Shown here one piece after another: positions 36,562-46,266 of a stretch of DNA of 64,000 nt. Origin of the DNA: Paenibacillus sp. FSL H7-0357. GTDB taxonomy: Bacteria > Bacillota > Bacilli > Paenibacillales > Paenibacillaceae. Position 1 is the first letter of the stretch. Every line of letters begins with the position of its first letter. Position numbers and translations under genes: made by a program. The notes under the pieces are model-generated. The model worked only from the letters and a program-made list of their open reading frames with translations. It had not been told where the DNA came from and did no database searches. Where the stretch lies: NCBI RefSeq assembly GCF_000758525.1, contig NZ_CP009241.1, positions 3,906,001 through 3,970,000 of the forward strand, given 5' to 3'.

Positions 36562-37464
36562 CTAGCTTTTTACCGAACCCAAAGTCATGCCTTTGACGAA
36601 ATAGCGCTGCAGAAACGGATAGACGACCAGAATAGGTACAGTGACGACGATCGTGATCGCCATTTTGACCGATTCCGGGGAGATTTGCGCCATAACCTCG
36701 GTCATATTGCGGCCGCGGAAATTATCCGCATTGGTCGTCGTGCTCTGGATGACCTTCATCAGCTCAAACTGCAGGGTGGTCAGCTCATCCTTGGAACCGT
36801 TATAGAGGTAGGTATCTAACCAGGAATTCCACTGGCCGACAGCCAGGAACAGGGCGATGGTTGCCAGCGCCGGTTTGGTTAGCGGGAGAATAACCCGCCA
36901 GTAAATCGTGAAGTCGTTGGCCCCGTCCAGCTTGGCGGATTCCTGTAGGGCGTAAGGGAGGCCATCGATGAAGGAACGAATGACGAAGACATTAAATGCA
37001 CTTACGAGACTGGGGAGGACATAGACACCGAAGGTCCCCATCATATGCAGATTTTTGATCAGGATGTAGATGGGGATCAGTCCGCCCGAGACGTACATAG
37101 TAAGCGCCAGAAATGTGGAGACAAATTTGCGGGCCTGAAAGTCCACCCGGCTCAGGGTGAAGGCAAGCATGGAGGCACTGACTAGCCCGAGGATCGTGCC
37201 GATGACGGTGCGCAGGATAGAAATTTTAAGTCCGGTCATCAGCCCGGAATAGGCAAAGATCGTCTCATAGTTCTTGAAGGTGAACACACGGGGGAAAACC
37301 GTAATCCCGCCTTTGATGCTGTCTGTGGAGTCGTTGAAGGAAATCGCCAGCACATTCAAAAAAGGATATAACGTGGCTATAGTCACCACAGTAATCGCAA
37401 CATAGACTACCAAATCGAAGATGCGGTCCGACCAAGACGCAGCGGCCATTTTATTGTTCAGCAT
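36562..37464 (-). CDS. ABC transporter permease, LplC/YtcP type
   Basis: 300 residues, six hydrophobic segments, EAA loop YALQESAKLDGANDFTIYWR near residue 190 and the branch-typical C-terminus YFVKGMTLGSVKS. It starts at ATG 37464, 9 nt after the previous permease ends. It forms the importer channel together with the 37474-38430 product. Confidence 0.95.
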   Translation of the reverse strand: MLNNKMAAASWSDRIFDLVVYVAITVVTIATLYPFLNVLAISFNDSTDSIKGGITVFPRVFTFKNYETIFAYSGLMTGLKISILRTVIGTILGLVSASMLAFTLSRVDFQARKFVSTFLALTMYVSGGLIPIYILIKNLHMMGTFGVYVLPSLVSAFNVFVIRSFIDGLPYALQESAKLDGANDFTIYWRVILPLTKPALATIALFLAVGQWNSWLDTYLYNGSKDELTTLQFELMKVIQSTTTNADNFRGRNMTEVMAQISPESVKMAITIVVTVPILVVYPFLQRYFVKGMTLGSVKS

Positions 37465-37473
37465 AAGGGCCTC

Positions 37474-38430
37474 CTATATGATGCTTTCCTTCGTTATTTT
37501 TTTGAAAATTCCATTGGCCACAAACAGCAGAATCACACTTACCACAGAGTTGAAGATGTTAATAGAAGTGCCGAAGGAGAAACGTCCCATGCCCAGCCCA
37601 TAGTTCAGTGCATATAGATCCAATGTCTGCGAGAAGTCGCGCACCAGATTATTTCCTAGCAGGAACTGCTTCTCGAAGCCTATACTGATTAGATGCCCGA
37701 TCGAAATAATGAGCAGTATAACAATCGTAGTCCGGATGCCGGGCAGTGTAATGTTACGCACCTGCTGCAGACGGCTCGCACCATCCACCCTTGCGGCTTC
37801 ATACAGCTCCGGTCCTATACCCGAAATGGCTGCTAAATAGATAATCGTGTTCCAGCCTGTTTCCTTCCAGACATCCGAAGCCGTGACAATCCCCCAGAAG
37901 AAATGGCCTTTGGCCATAAATTGAATGGGTTCACTGATAAGATGGAGGCCCATCAGCAGATCGTTCACCGCACCGTTGTCGGTAGAGAGCATCTTGGTGA
38001 TAATCCCGGCGGCAACTACCCAGGATACGAAGTGGGGAAGATAAGAGACCGTCTGTACGAAGCGTTTCAGAATTTGCAGCCGCAACTCATTCAGAAGGAT
38101 GGCGAATATGATGGGAATGATGAATCCGGCAAGCAGGCCCATGATACTCATAGCGAGTGTATTGCGCAGCGCATTGAAGAATTGCTCATCCTGGAAAAGC
38201 TCTTTAAAGTACTGCAGACCCACCCATTTCTGCTCGAAAAAGGATTTGCCGGGTTTATATTTTTGAAAGGCCATAGTCCATCCCCATAACGGCAGATAGT
38301 TAAATACAAATGCCCAGAGCACAAACGGTATGGCCATCATATAGAGATATTTCTGCTGCAGGAAAGTTGGCCAAAAGCGTGAGGCGGGCTTCTTCGGCTC
38401 CGGCTTTACTTTGGTGGTAATCGCTTTCAT
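37474..38430 (-). CDS. ABC transporter permease, LplB/YteP type
   Basis: 318 residues, six hydrophobic segments; ATG 38430 with AGGAGG-like GAAGGAGGGA upstream. The EAA loop is YEAARVDGASRLQQVRNITL near residue 215. It lies 124 nt downstream of the response regulator, in the same direction, so it may have its own promoter controlled by that regulator. Confidence 0.95.
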   Translation of the reverse strand: MKAITTKVKPEPKKPASRFWPTFLQQKYLYMMAIPFVLWAFVFNYLPLWGWTMAFQKYKPGKSFFEQKWVGLQYFKELFQDEQFFNALRNTLAMSIMGLLAGFIIPIIFAILLNELRLQILKRFVQTVSYLPHFVSWVVAAGIITKMLSTDNGAVNDLLMGLHLISEPIQFMAKGHFFWGIVTASDVWKETGWNTIIYLAAISGIGPELYEAARVDGASRLQQVRNITLPGIRTTIVILLIISIGHLISIGFEKQFLLGNNLVRDFSQTLDLYALNYGLGMGRFSFGTSINIFNSVVSVILLFVANGIFKKITKESII

Positions 38431-38554
38431 TTATGTCCCTCCTTCGATATGGCATTATCATAAGCTACAGGAAATCAGGGAAACACCCGAACATTTTCTA
38501 TAAAAAACAGGGAGAAATCAGCTCTTTTCGTAAGCGTTTTCTGAAACTGCGTGC

Positions 38555-40114
38555 TCACACAGAGCTTCCTCTGCGGTAGACGGAAGGAGAAATACCTTCA
38601 ACTTTTTTGAACTTTTCGCGAAAATAATCCACATCGCTGAATCCGACTTCGCTCGCGGCCTGATGGATTTTCCAGCCCTGATCCAGCAGCTCCTTGGCTT
38701 TCTCAATGCGGACCTTGTCCAGATAGCTATTGAAGGAAAAGCCTGTACTGTTTTTGAAAAGCTTGCCCAGGTACGCGCTGCTGTAAGTAAACACATCCGC
38801 CAGCGTTTCGAGCTTCAGGTTCTCATTGTAATGGCGGTGAATAAGGTCTTGCATTCGCTTCATTAAGACGTCCATATCGTCTCGGGTAATTCCGCCTGCA
38901 TGCTGCTCCAGCATAGTAGTGATGTAGCGGTACAGCTGGGGCAGGGAGGTATGTTTATAGATTTGCTGGATTTGCTCGTCCATCCGGTTGTGCTGCTGAG
39001 CCAGCTCACTGTATTGGAGCGAGAGTTTGTTGATCAAATGCGTGACCATTCGTACATAGCGTGATTTCACAGCCATCTCAGAGTAACTGGCGGCGATCAT
39101 CAGTTCACCGGTTTCCTGGATTAAGGAAGGGAGTACATCGAAGGTGCCGATTTCCATGGCGAAATACAGGCGCTCCACCACAGAATCAAGCCTGCAGTCC
39201 ACTTCCTCTGATCTGACCTTGAGTACTTTCTTCAGCTTCAGGGAATCCGGTCCAATCATACCCGGCTCATCGTAGAAAAAATGCTCCTTCATCCGTACCA
39301 GTGCGGATTGGCGGGAGACGGGAAGCTCCTCCAGGGTATCCACCATATCACCCGCGGTGATGATGCATTCAAGCCCATAGGCGGTTACGGCTTGCAGTAT
39401 ATTCTGGACCATTAATTTGCGTACAAGCTCCTTCTGATAAGAGGGCTGCAACAGAACCCCTAAATAGGAGTCCAGCGAGAAGACAATTCCCCACGCCTGT
39501 TCATCAAAGCTTGCTGCAAGCCTGGCTTTAACGGCCGTTGAAGGCCCGTTGTCCGCATTGTCCTGGAGCAGCAGCCGGATCAGGACTACCTGATAGGAAT
39601 CCCATAGCAGTCCTGCTTCATGGATGGCTGCCTCCATTGAAGGCAGCATCTGCGGGCTGTTCTCCATCAGCAGGGATTGAACCAGCATTTCGCGGCTCCA
39701 CACCTTTGCGGCGGCATGATTCTTGCGATGGGTGCTCCGCGCATCCAGCACTGCGGACAGTTTTGCCAGATATAACTGCAATTCCAATTCATCTACCGGC
39801 TTAAGTAAATAGTTATCAATGCCAAAAGCCAGCGCACGCTTAGCATAGTCGAAATCGGCATAACCGCTGAGGATAATGATGTGTATCTCCGGATCGTTTT
39901 CCCGCAGCTCTTTAATAAGCTCCAGACCATCTCTGCCGGGCATCCGGATATCTACAATCATTAGATCAGGACTATAGAGTTCATATTTATACTTGGCTTC
40001 TATGGCGTTCGCCGCTGTATCTATAATCTGATATCCACAGCTCTCCCAGTCCAGCAGAGCAGTAAGTCCCTCACGGATTGCCAGCTCATCATCCACAATC
40101 AACACTCTATACAT
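38555..40114 (-). CDS. Response regulator with AraC-type DNA-binding domain, YesN type
   Basis: 519 residues. Receiver domain with VDDE near residue 7, phospho-acceptor in LMIVDIRMPGRDG near 55 and Lys in YLLKPVDE near 105. A long middle region follows, then AraC helix-turn-helix motifs in the last 100 residues (LADVFTYSSAYLGKLFKNSTG; AASEVGFSDVDYFREKFKKVEG). Its start overlaps the kinase stop by 8 nt. By family behaviour it activates the adjacent importer operon. Confidence 0.95.
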   Translation of the reverse strand: MYRVLIVDDELAIREGLTALLDWESCGYQIIDTAANAIEAKYKYELYSPDLMIVDIRMPGRDGLELIKELRENDPEIHIIILSGYADFDYAKRALAFGIDNYLLKPVDELELQLYLAKLSAVLDARSTHRKNHAAAKVWSREMLVQSLLMENSPQMLPSMEAAIHEAGLLWDSYQVVLIRLLLQDNADNGPSTAVKARLAASFDEQAWGIVFSLDSYLGVLLQPSYQKELVRKLMVQNILQAVTAYGLECIITAGDMVDTLEELPVSRQSALVRMKEHFFYDEPGMIGPDSLKLKKVLKVRSEEVDCRLDSVVERLYFAMEIGTFDVLPSLIQETGELMIAASYSEMAVKSRYVRMVTHLINKLSLQYSELAQQHNRMDEQIQQIYKHTSLPQLYRYITTMLEQHAGGITRDDMDVLMKRMQDLIHRHYNENLKLETLADVFTYSSAYLGKLFKNSTGFSFNSYLDKVRIEKAKELLDQGWKIHQAASEVGFSDVDYFREKFKKVEGISPSVYRRGSSV

Positions 40115-41900
40115 AAGAATCGCTCCTCAGGGGGATGGCAAAGCTAATCTGCGTTCCGAATCCGGTTTGACTGGACAGGGTAAGTCCGCATTCCGGGCCG
40201 TAGGTTAACTGAAGCCGCAAATGAATATTGCGCATCCCGATATTATTGGTTTCATAGTCATCCTTGTTCTCCAGCATCTGCCGGATTTCTTGCATCCGTT
40301 CTTTGGAAATACCTATGCCATTGTCGGATACCTGCACCTTGAGCTGTTTGTCTTCTATGCGGATATCCACCCGGACCATACCGCCGTCAATCCGGTTCTC
40401 CAGCCCGTGGATCACACAATTCTCCACCAGGGGCTGAATGATCAGCGGCGGAATCTGAATACTGTGAGCCTTGGGGTCTACTTGAAGCTCATAGGCTAGC
40501 CTATCATCATAGCGGAATTTCTGGATGACCAGATAACAGTTTACGGTCTCCAGCTCACTGTGCAGACTGATCATCCCATTGCCGACCTCCAGGTTTTTGC
40601 GCATCATTTTACCGAGCAGCCGCACGACCTGGGATATATCAGACTGGCCCCTGACTAGAGCTTTCATGCGGATGGATTCCAGAGCATTGAACAGAAAATG
40701 GGGGTTGATCTGGCTGGCCATCATTTTGAATTTAATCTCATTCTGCTTCAGTTCGATTGCATTTTTTTGCCGGTTGGATTCCTGTACCTCGCTCATGAGG
40801 TCGTTAATATTCCGCACCATATGATTGAACTGTCTCGCCAGCTGGCCGATTTCATCTTTACCGTCAATTACCAGCGTAGCACTCAGATTACCGGAAGCGA
40901 CCTTGGAAATATGTTTGCTTAAGTGCAGCATCCGTCCGGTGAGTAGCCGGGAGAAATAATAGATAAGCAGAATTGCCATCAGTAATGCAGAAATAATGAC
41001 AGAGGAAGCCAGTGAGATAATCCGGTTGGGTTCGCTCACGATACTTTCAACGGAAAAAATGGAGATGATGCGCAAACTGTTCAGGCTTCCCCCTGGATGC
41101 CAATCATCAATCAGCATTTTAAAAGGGTTGCCATCAATCGTTATATCATAGGGACCTTGTCCGGCGGTGGTGGCAGATACAGGGCTGAAGTTAATATCAA
41201 CCAGCGATTTGCCCAGTGTATCTGCACGGTTGGAGGCTACTATATTGTCGTTCTCATCTACTATTATGGTTTCAAAAGTCTCCTGATTCAGGATGGCATT
41301 AAGCTCGTCAGTATTCACATTTACAACTAAAACTCCGGCGGTACGCTGCTTCAGAAAATCTACTTTGCGGATCAGACTGAGATAATATTGGCCGTTGCGG
41401 TTGTCACGGATATAATTCCAGCAGACCAGGCCTTTCTTGGCGATAGCGGTTTGATACCACTGCTCCTGTGTGACCGTCTCATCCGCCTGCAGAAACTCCC
41501 AGTTGTCAAGAATTGTGGGATTATTGATATACAGGCGGATGCTGGAGATCTCTTTGTACAGGCGGATAAAATCACGAAAGTCAGGATAGTCCCAATAAGC
41601 CTTCACAACATCATAGACCGACTCGTACCGGTGGTTGGCAGCTTCCTCCAGTCGGCTGTCATTGGACAGCCGGTAAGCAATGTCAAGCGGGACGCCCAGC
41701 AGTTCGCCGGTCCGTTTTTTCACCCGGTCCACATTAGCTGTAATTTGCTCCAGAGCATTGCCCATCGCCATATTCCGCAGTTCACTCGTCAGAAATACCC
41801 CAACAATCAACACCGGAATTAGGGCGACACAGCCAAAAGACAAGAACAGCTTCGTCCTGAGCCGCAGATTGTTCATTAGGGTGATGATTCGGGCATACAC
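40107..41900 (-). CDS. Sensor histidine kinase, YesM type
   Basis: About 597 residues. The GTG at 41900 is preferred over ATG 41918: the ATG overlaps the ribosome binding site GGAGGTG, which lies 9 nt before the GTG. Layout: membrane helix near residues 15-35, a large extracellular dCACHE-like sensor (about 40-290), second helix near 295, HAMP (315-370), phospho-acceptor QINPHFLFNALESIRM near residue 400, and HATPase with N-box PLVENCVIHGLE and DNGIGIS. It senses a carbohydrate-related signal and phosphorylates the YesN-type regulator with which it overlaps. A perfect cre box lies just upstream. Confidence 0.93.
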   Translation of the reverse strand: MYARIITLMNNLRLRTKLFLSFGCVALIPVLIVGVFLTSELRNMAMGNALEQITANVDRVKKRTGELLGVPLDIAYRLSNDSRLEEAANHRYESVYDVVKAYWDYPDFRDFIRLYKEISSIRLYINNPTILDNWEFLQADETVTQEQWYQTAIAKKGLVCWNYIRDNRNGQYYLSLIRKVDFLKQRTAGVLVVNVNTDELNAILNQETFETIIVDENDNIVASNRADTLGKSLVDINFSPVSATTAGQGPYDITIDGNPFKMLIDDWHPGGSLNSLRIISIFSVESIVSEPNRIISLASSVIISALLMAILLIYYFSRLLTGRMLHLSKHISKVASGNLSATLVIDGKDEIGQLARQFNHMVRNINDLMSEVQESNRQKNAIELKQNEIKFKMMASQINPHFLFNALESIRMKALVRGQSDISQVVRLLGKMMRKNLEVGNGMISLHSELETVNCYLVIQKFRYDDRLAYELQVDPKAHSIQIPPLIIQPLVENCVIHGLENRIDGGMVRVDIRIEDKQLKVQVSDNGIGISKERMQEIRQMLENKDDYETNNIGMRNIHLRLQLTYGPECGLTLSSQTGFGTQISFAIPLRSDSYV

Positions 41901-41927
41901 AGAAACATACACCTCCATTAATATATT

Positions 41928-41941
41928 TGATAGCGCTTACA
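41928..41941 (-). promoter_or_regulatory. cre site (CcpA operator) upstream of the sensor kinase operon
   Basis: TGATAGCGCTTACA fits the catabolite-response consensus TGWNANCGNTNWCA at every defined position. It lies 28-41 bp upstream of the GTG start, within the leader or promoter, so glucose repression of the whole minus-strand operon is likely. Confidence 0.75.
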
Positions 41942-42012
41942 AATATGTGTATCGCAAACTACCATCCATTAAATGTAATATAATATGCATTTATTGTCTC
42001 GTGAAAGAACCA

Positions 42013-42233
42013 CTATATAGATTGAATTTGGAAAATTAAAAAAGGGTGGGAGTGACGGAGTAGAAGTTTGGAACTGTAGGAGCGACAGCGTCCGCCTTTG
42101 TCTGTGGATTTCAACCGCGAACAGCGGAATAAAATCAAGAAATTCTTACGACAACAGCGGCTGGAAGTCCAAACATTATCTGCAGTTACTACTATAACCC
42201 AAAATAGAAGGATCTTAAGTTCAATCTATATAG
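42013..42233. repeat. Dispersed MITE-like repeat, copy D (most complete)
   Basis: 221 bp with perfect terminal inverted repeats CTATATAGATTGAA/TTCAATCTATATAG. Inside are the core GGAACTGTAGGAGCGACAGC (42071-42090), the hairpin CCGCGAACAGCGG and GGAAGTCCAAACATTATCTG. GTTTGGA (42066-42072) can pair with TCCAAAC near the right end, and AACTGTAG with CTGCAGTT as an alternative. It contains no ORF and fills most of the gap between the sensor kinase and the GH2 gene. Confidence 0.82.
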
Positions 42234-42362
42234 CTAAAGAAGCTGAGAAGTAAGATGGGTGAAGCAGGAAACAGCTATGTTCAAGGAGAAAGTAATGGAG
42301 AACCAAAGATCAGGAGCAACAATACAGGGTTGCATAGATTACCATGATTAGGAGTGAGATTG

Positions 42363-45164
42363 TTGCAGACAAAGATTAGCCTTGAAGGCGAGTGGGAATT
42401 GCAATTAGATAAGGAGAAACAGGGACTACAGCTGCCTTTTTCCGATGTCATTACCTTGCCGGGAACGACATCACATGCCCGCAAGGGACCGAAGAACGAA
42501 GAGGTTCTGGTCAGCGCCCTGACAGATGAATATCTGTTCGAAGGGTCGGCTTGGTATTCGAAGGAAGTAGTCATTCCAGAAGAACTCGCAGGAAAGACTT
42601 GTTTCCTATATTTGGAGCGCACCAGGCTTACGACGCTCTGGCTGAACGGTCAAGAGATTGGCAGCCGTGATAGCCTGAACACTGCGCATGTATATGATTT
42701 GACAGGGAAGCTTCAGTCTGGCAGTCAGACACTCACCGTCCGGGTCGATAATACCGGTTATCCGACCAAAGGCGGACATATGACTTCGCCGGACACTCAG
42801 ACCAACTGGAACGGAATCACTGGACGCATCGAGCTTCAGTTCTACGGCAAGTCCTATTTGAGCGGAATTCGGCTCGATCCGAATCTGCCTGAACGTTCTG
42901 TCCGAATCACAGGAATACTGGAAGGAACGGCTGTAACAACGATTGCTGTATCAGCTTCCAGTTTTAATAGCCAGACAGCCCATTCGGTGGCTGAGCAGGA
43001 ATTCACAATCTCGCCGGGGAACTTTACGATTGACTACACGTTAGGTTTGGATGCGCTTCCTTGGAGTGAAACCGCACCCAATCTCTATAACCTTAATATC
43101 CTCCTGAAGGATAGAGAAGGCGGAACCGGCGAACTGTATGAGTCGTTCTTCGGCTTGAGGGAATTCAAGGCGGATGGCGATAAATTCACGATCAACGGGG
43201 AGAAGACTTTTCTCCGCGGCAAACATGACGGACTGATCTTCCCATTGACCGGCTATGCCCCGACAGACGTAGAGGAATGGCTTAGAATTCTGGGGATATC
43301 CAAATCCTATGGTATCAACCATTACCGGTTCCACACCTGCTGTCCGCCGGAAGCGGCCTTTACCGCTGCCGATATGCTCGGGATCTATATGGAGCCGGAG
43401 CTGCCGTTCTGGGGAACGATTACAGAGCCATCGGACGAGGGTCATAACCAGGCTGAGCAAGACTATCTGGTCAGCGAAGGATATGAAATTCTGAAAGCGT
43501 TCGGCAATCATCCGTCATTCGTGATGATGTCGCTCGGCAACGAGCTGTGGGGCAGCAGAACCAAGATCGATTCCATTCTCAAAGACTATAAAGCATTCGA
43601 CGACAGACCCTTGTATACTCAAGGCTCGAACAACCACCAATGGGTACCGGAAATTCTGGAGCATGAAGATTTCTTCTGCGGAGTGCGTTTCTCGAAGGAG
43701 CGTCTGTTCAGAGGCTCTTATGCGATGTGCGACGCACCGCTCGGTCATGTCCAGACCGCACTGCCGGGTACGATGAAGGATTATGACGACCAGTTCGTTC
43801 CTCCGTCCCTGCAGAGCGGAGAGGTAGCAGAAGCGGGAGGTACTGTCCAAATTCAGTATGGTACTGAAGCCAAAACGGTGCAGGTCGGAGACACGTCCGG
43901 GGAATGGATTCCGCATATTCCTGTTATCTCGCATGAGATCGGGCAATACGCGACCTATCCAAATTATGAGGAAATCAGCAAATATACAGGACCGCTCAAA
44001 GCTGGTAATTTCAAAATTTTCCAAGAACGGCTGGAAAGCAATGGCCTGGGGCATCTCGCGGGCAAATATTTCGAGGCTTCTGGACAACTGGCGGCTGCTT
44101 GTTACAAAGAAGAGCTTGAGGCCGCTTTCCGCACCCGGAGACTTGCCGGATTCCAACTGCTGGATCTGCAGGATTTCAGCGGACAGGGAACAGCCTTGGT
44201 AGGTATTCTTGATGCATTTATGGACTCCAAAGGAATGATTACACCAGAGGAATGGCGCACCTTCTGCAGCGATGCAGTCCTGTTGGCAAGATTCCCGAAA
44301 TACAATTACATCTCCGGAGAAGTCTTTAGTGCCAGCGTCGAGCTGAGCTGGTTCCGGTCCGAAACACCAGATTCCCTTGTGCTGCAATGGGAGTTGACCG
44401 CAGACGACAGAACGCTGGCCGAAGGCTCAAGTGCAGTAAACATCCCGGCGGGTTCGAATTATATCGATATCTGCCAGTTGGCCATTGATCTTCCTGCCGT
44501 CCAGAAGATGACGAAAGCTGTACTTACTCTGAGAATCGCCGGATCAGATATCCGTAAATCCTACGACCTGTGGGTATATCCAGAGAATAGCGGTTCCGGG
44601 CTGGACCGCATCCGCATTTTCGAAGAGCTTTCCGATGAGGCGCTTGCGCTGCTGGAGCAAGGTGACAACGTGCTGCTCATGCCAAAACCGGAGTCTCTTC
44701 ATAACGCTATTGAAGGCTTCTATTGTACGGATTTCTGGTGTTATCCAATGTTCCGCTCCATCTCTGAGAGCATGAACCGCCCGGTACCTGTCGGTACCAT
44801 GGGGCTTCTGATCGACAACAGCCATCCTGTGTTCCGTGATTTCCCGTGCGAACAATATTCCACGTACCCTTGGTGGAGTATCATAGAGAACTCAAAATCA
44901 ATTATCCTGGACGGAACCGACCGGGAGTGGAGCCCGATTGTACAGACAATCGACAACTTTGAGCGTAATCATAAGCTGGGGTTCCTCTTTGAGTGCCGAG
45001 TAGGGGCGGGCAATCTGCTGGTCTGCGCCCTCGACGCCAGTAAAGCAGGAAAAACGCCGGAAGGAAGACAATTCCTGTCTAGCGTAGCCGGTTATATGGC
45101 ATCCAGCGAATTCAAACCGCAGTACACAGCAAACGTATCAGAGCTGCACAAGCTTATTCAATAA
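42363..45164 (+). CDS. Glycoside hydrolase family 2-like enzyme
   Basis: About 933 residues. The TTG at 42363 has AGGAG 8 nt upstream; GTG 42354 lies on the ribosome binding site itself. The N-terminal jelly-roll sugar-binding domain (residues 1-170; WYSKEVVIPEELAGK, TTLWLNGQEIGS), an immunoglobulin-like domain and the TIM barrel (from about 275) follow the GH2 order. The acid/base Glu is in MMSLGNELWGS near residue 397 and a probable nucleophile Glu in ISHEIGQYATYP near 525. A C-terminal part of about 250 residues is less typical. No signal peptide, so it acts on imported oligosaccharides. The substrate (galactoside, glucuronide or other) cannot be read from sequence. It is divergent from the importer operon. 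Confidence 0.88.
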   Translation: MQTKISLEGEWELQLDKEKQGLQLPFSDVITLPGTTSHARKGPKNEEVLVSALTDEYLFEGSAWYSKEVVIPEELAGKTCFLYLERTRLTTLWLNGQEIGSRDSLNTAHVYDLTGKLQSGSQTLTVRVDNTGYPTKGGHMTSPDTQTNWNGITGRIELQFYGKSYLSGIRLDPNLPERSVRITGILEGTAVTTIAVSASSFNSQTAHSVAEQEFTISPGNFTIDYTLGLDALPWSETAPNLYNLNILLKDREGGTGELYESFFGLREFKADGDKFTINGEKTFLRGKHDGLIFPLTGYAPTDVEEWLRILGISKSYGINHYRFHTCCPPEAAFTAADMLGIYMEPELPFWGTITEPSDEGHNQAEQDYLVSEGYEILKAFGNHPSFVMMSLGNELWGSRTKIDSILKDYKAFDDRPLYTQGSNNHQWVPEILEHEDFFCGVRFSKERLFRGSYAMCDAPLGHVQTALPGTMKDYDDQFVPPSLQSGEVAEAGGTVQIQYGTEAKTVQVGDTSGEWIPHIPVISHEIGQYATYPNYEEISKYTGPLKAGNFKIFQERLESNGLGHLAGKYFEASGQLAAACYKEELEAAFRTRRLAGFQLLDLQDFSGQGTALVGILDAFMDSKGMITPEEWRTFCSDAVLLARFPKYNYISGEVFSASVELSWFRSETPDSLVLQWELTADDRTLAEGSSAVNIPAGSNYIDICQLAIDLPAVQKMTKAVLTLRIAGSDIRKSYDLWVYPENSGSGLDRIRIFEELSDEALALLEQGDNVLLMPKPESLHNAIEGFYCTDFWCYPMFRSISESMNRPVPVGTMGLLIDNSHPVFRDFPCEQYSTYPWWSIIENSKSIILDGTDREWSPIVQTIDNFERNHKLGFLFECRVGAGNLLVCALDASKAGKTPEGRQFLSSVAGYMASSEFKPQYTANVSELHKLIQ

Positions 45165-45190
45165 GCATCAGGGCCAGTTCGATTTGAATA

Positions 45191-45208
45191 GATCTTAAGT
45201 TCAATTTT
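45191..45208. repeat. Vestigial right end of the MITE-like repeat
   Basis: GATCTTAAGTTCAAT is identical to the right-end segment of copy D (42211-42225) but no core or left end accompanies it. Confidence 0.5.
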
Positions 45209-45209
45209 G

Positions 45210-45242
45210 CAGGGAGCCGTTTATCGGCTTCCTGTTTTTTTT
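45210..45242 (+). terminator. Terminator of the GH2 gene
   Basis: CAGGGAGCCG, loop, CGGCTTCCTG then eight T, 46 nt past the stop. Confidence 0.9.
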
Positions 45243-45409
45243 AGATAAACAGAAGTAGAAGAAGAAGAAGAAGAGAGTTTTATAGGGTGATCAATCAAGT
45301 CTATTGAAAAATAGATATCGAATAATAACCTCGCAGAGTAGGTTTTTCTTGCCCGATAGTGCTCATAAAAATAAATTGTCAAAATCATGCTTTATCTGGG
45401 ATTATTTTG

Positions 45410-45438
45410 TTGTAGATTTGTCATTATTTAGTTATAAT
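45410..45438 (+). promoter_or_regulatory. Sigma-A-type promoter of the hyu operon
   Basis: TTGTAG (45410-45415), 17-bp spacer, TATAAT (45433-45438), about 60 nt upstream of the regulator start. The rest of the 45243-45496 gap is AT-rich without other recognised features. Confidence 0.65.
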
Positions 45439-45496
45439 TCTATTAATCATCAATGAGTAACGAACTCAATTCTAGCAACATGAAAGGATGAACAGA

Positions 45497-46240
45497 GTGG
45501 CACTTGAATCGCATCATCTGCAGCTCGAGTATGAATTCTTAAAGGCTCTGAGGAATGCTGAAGTTCCGCTTGGAGCCAGCACTCTGGTTCATACGCTGGG
45601 GAAGAAATATGAACTCAGCCAGGCAACCATCGGACGCAAGCTGATGGAATTTGATTTCGAGGGCTATACCGTTCTGAAAGGCCGGAAAGGGCGCATTCTG
45701 ACAGAAAAAGGAACAAGGCGCATTGCATATTTGGAGAAAGAGCTGCACCAGAAAAATGTAAATTCCCAGTTTCTGCAGCTATTGAATAATTCAGGAGAGT
45801 CCGCATTGGTGGATGTGCTAGTGGCCAGACGGGCGCTTGAGCGGGAAATTGCCGCATTGGCTGCACAGCGGGCTACAAAGGAAGAAATCAGTCTGCTAGA
45901 GGCTTCTATTGCCAGTCAGAGCGAGCTTTTATCACAAAATATCATTCCCTATGAAGAAGACCGTGAATTTCATACTTTACTAGCGCTTACGGCGCGTAAT
46001 CAGGTATTGCTCCATGCGGCTCAGCTGGTATGGCAAACCGGCAAAGATTTCCTGGAAACCGCCTATATTCGCCGTACGGTGGGCAGCGAGCTTGTGGTTG
46101 ATCACCGTAAAATTCTGGATGCCGTTGCTGCGGGTTCACCTGAGCAGGCGGAAGCGGCAATGGTTATGCATATCAATCAAATGATAGAGGATGTCAAACG
46201 TTATTACGCTATCCAAAATCAGGAACAGCGCAATTCGTAA
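45497..46240 (+). CDS. GntR/FCD-type transcriptional regulator
   Basis: About 247 residues. GTG 45497 has AAAGGA 8 nt upstream, while ATG 45488 lies on it. The N-terminal winged helix is atypical (LEYEFLKALRNAEVPLGAST; LSQATIGRKLMEFDFEGYTV), then residues 95-225 form an all-helical FCD-like ligand domain with conserved metal-type positions (Asp/His in EEDREFHTLLA near residue 155, His in VVDHRKILDAV near 197, His in MVMHINQM near 222). It heads the hyuA-hyuB-transporter set and likely responds to its substrate. Confidence 0.82.
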   Translation: MALESHHLQLEYEFLKALRNAEVPLGASTLVHTLGKKYELSQATIGRKLMEFDFEGYTVLKGRKGRILTEKGTRRIAYLEKELHQKNVNSQFLQLLNNSGESALVDVLVARRALEREIAALAAQRATKEEISLLEASIASQSELLSQNIIPYEEDREFHTLLALTARNQVLLHAAQLVWQTGKDFLETAYIRRTVGSELVVDHRKILDAVAAGSPEQAEAAMVMHINQMIEDVKRYYAIQNQEQRNS

Positions 46241-46266
46241 ATGCTTTGAATAAAGGAGTGGAAATT

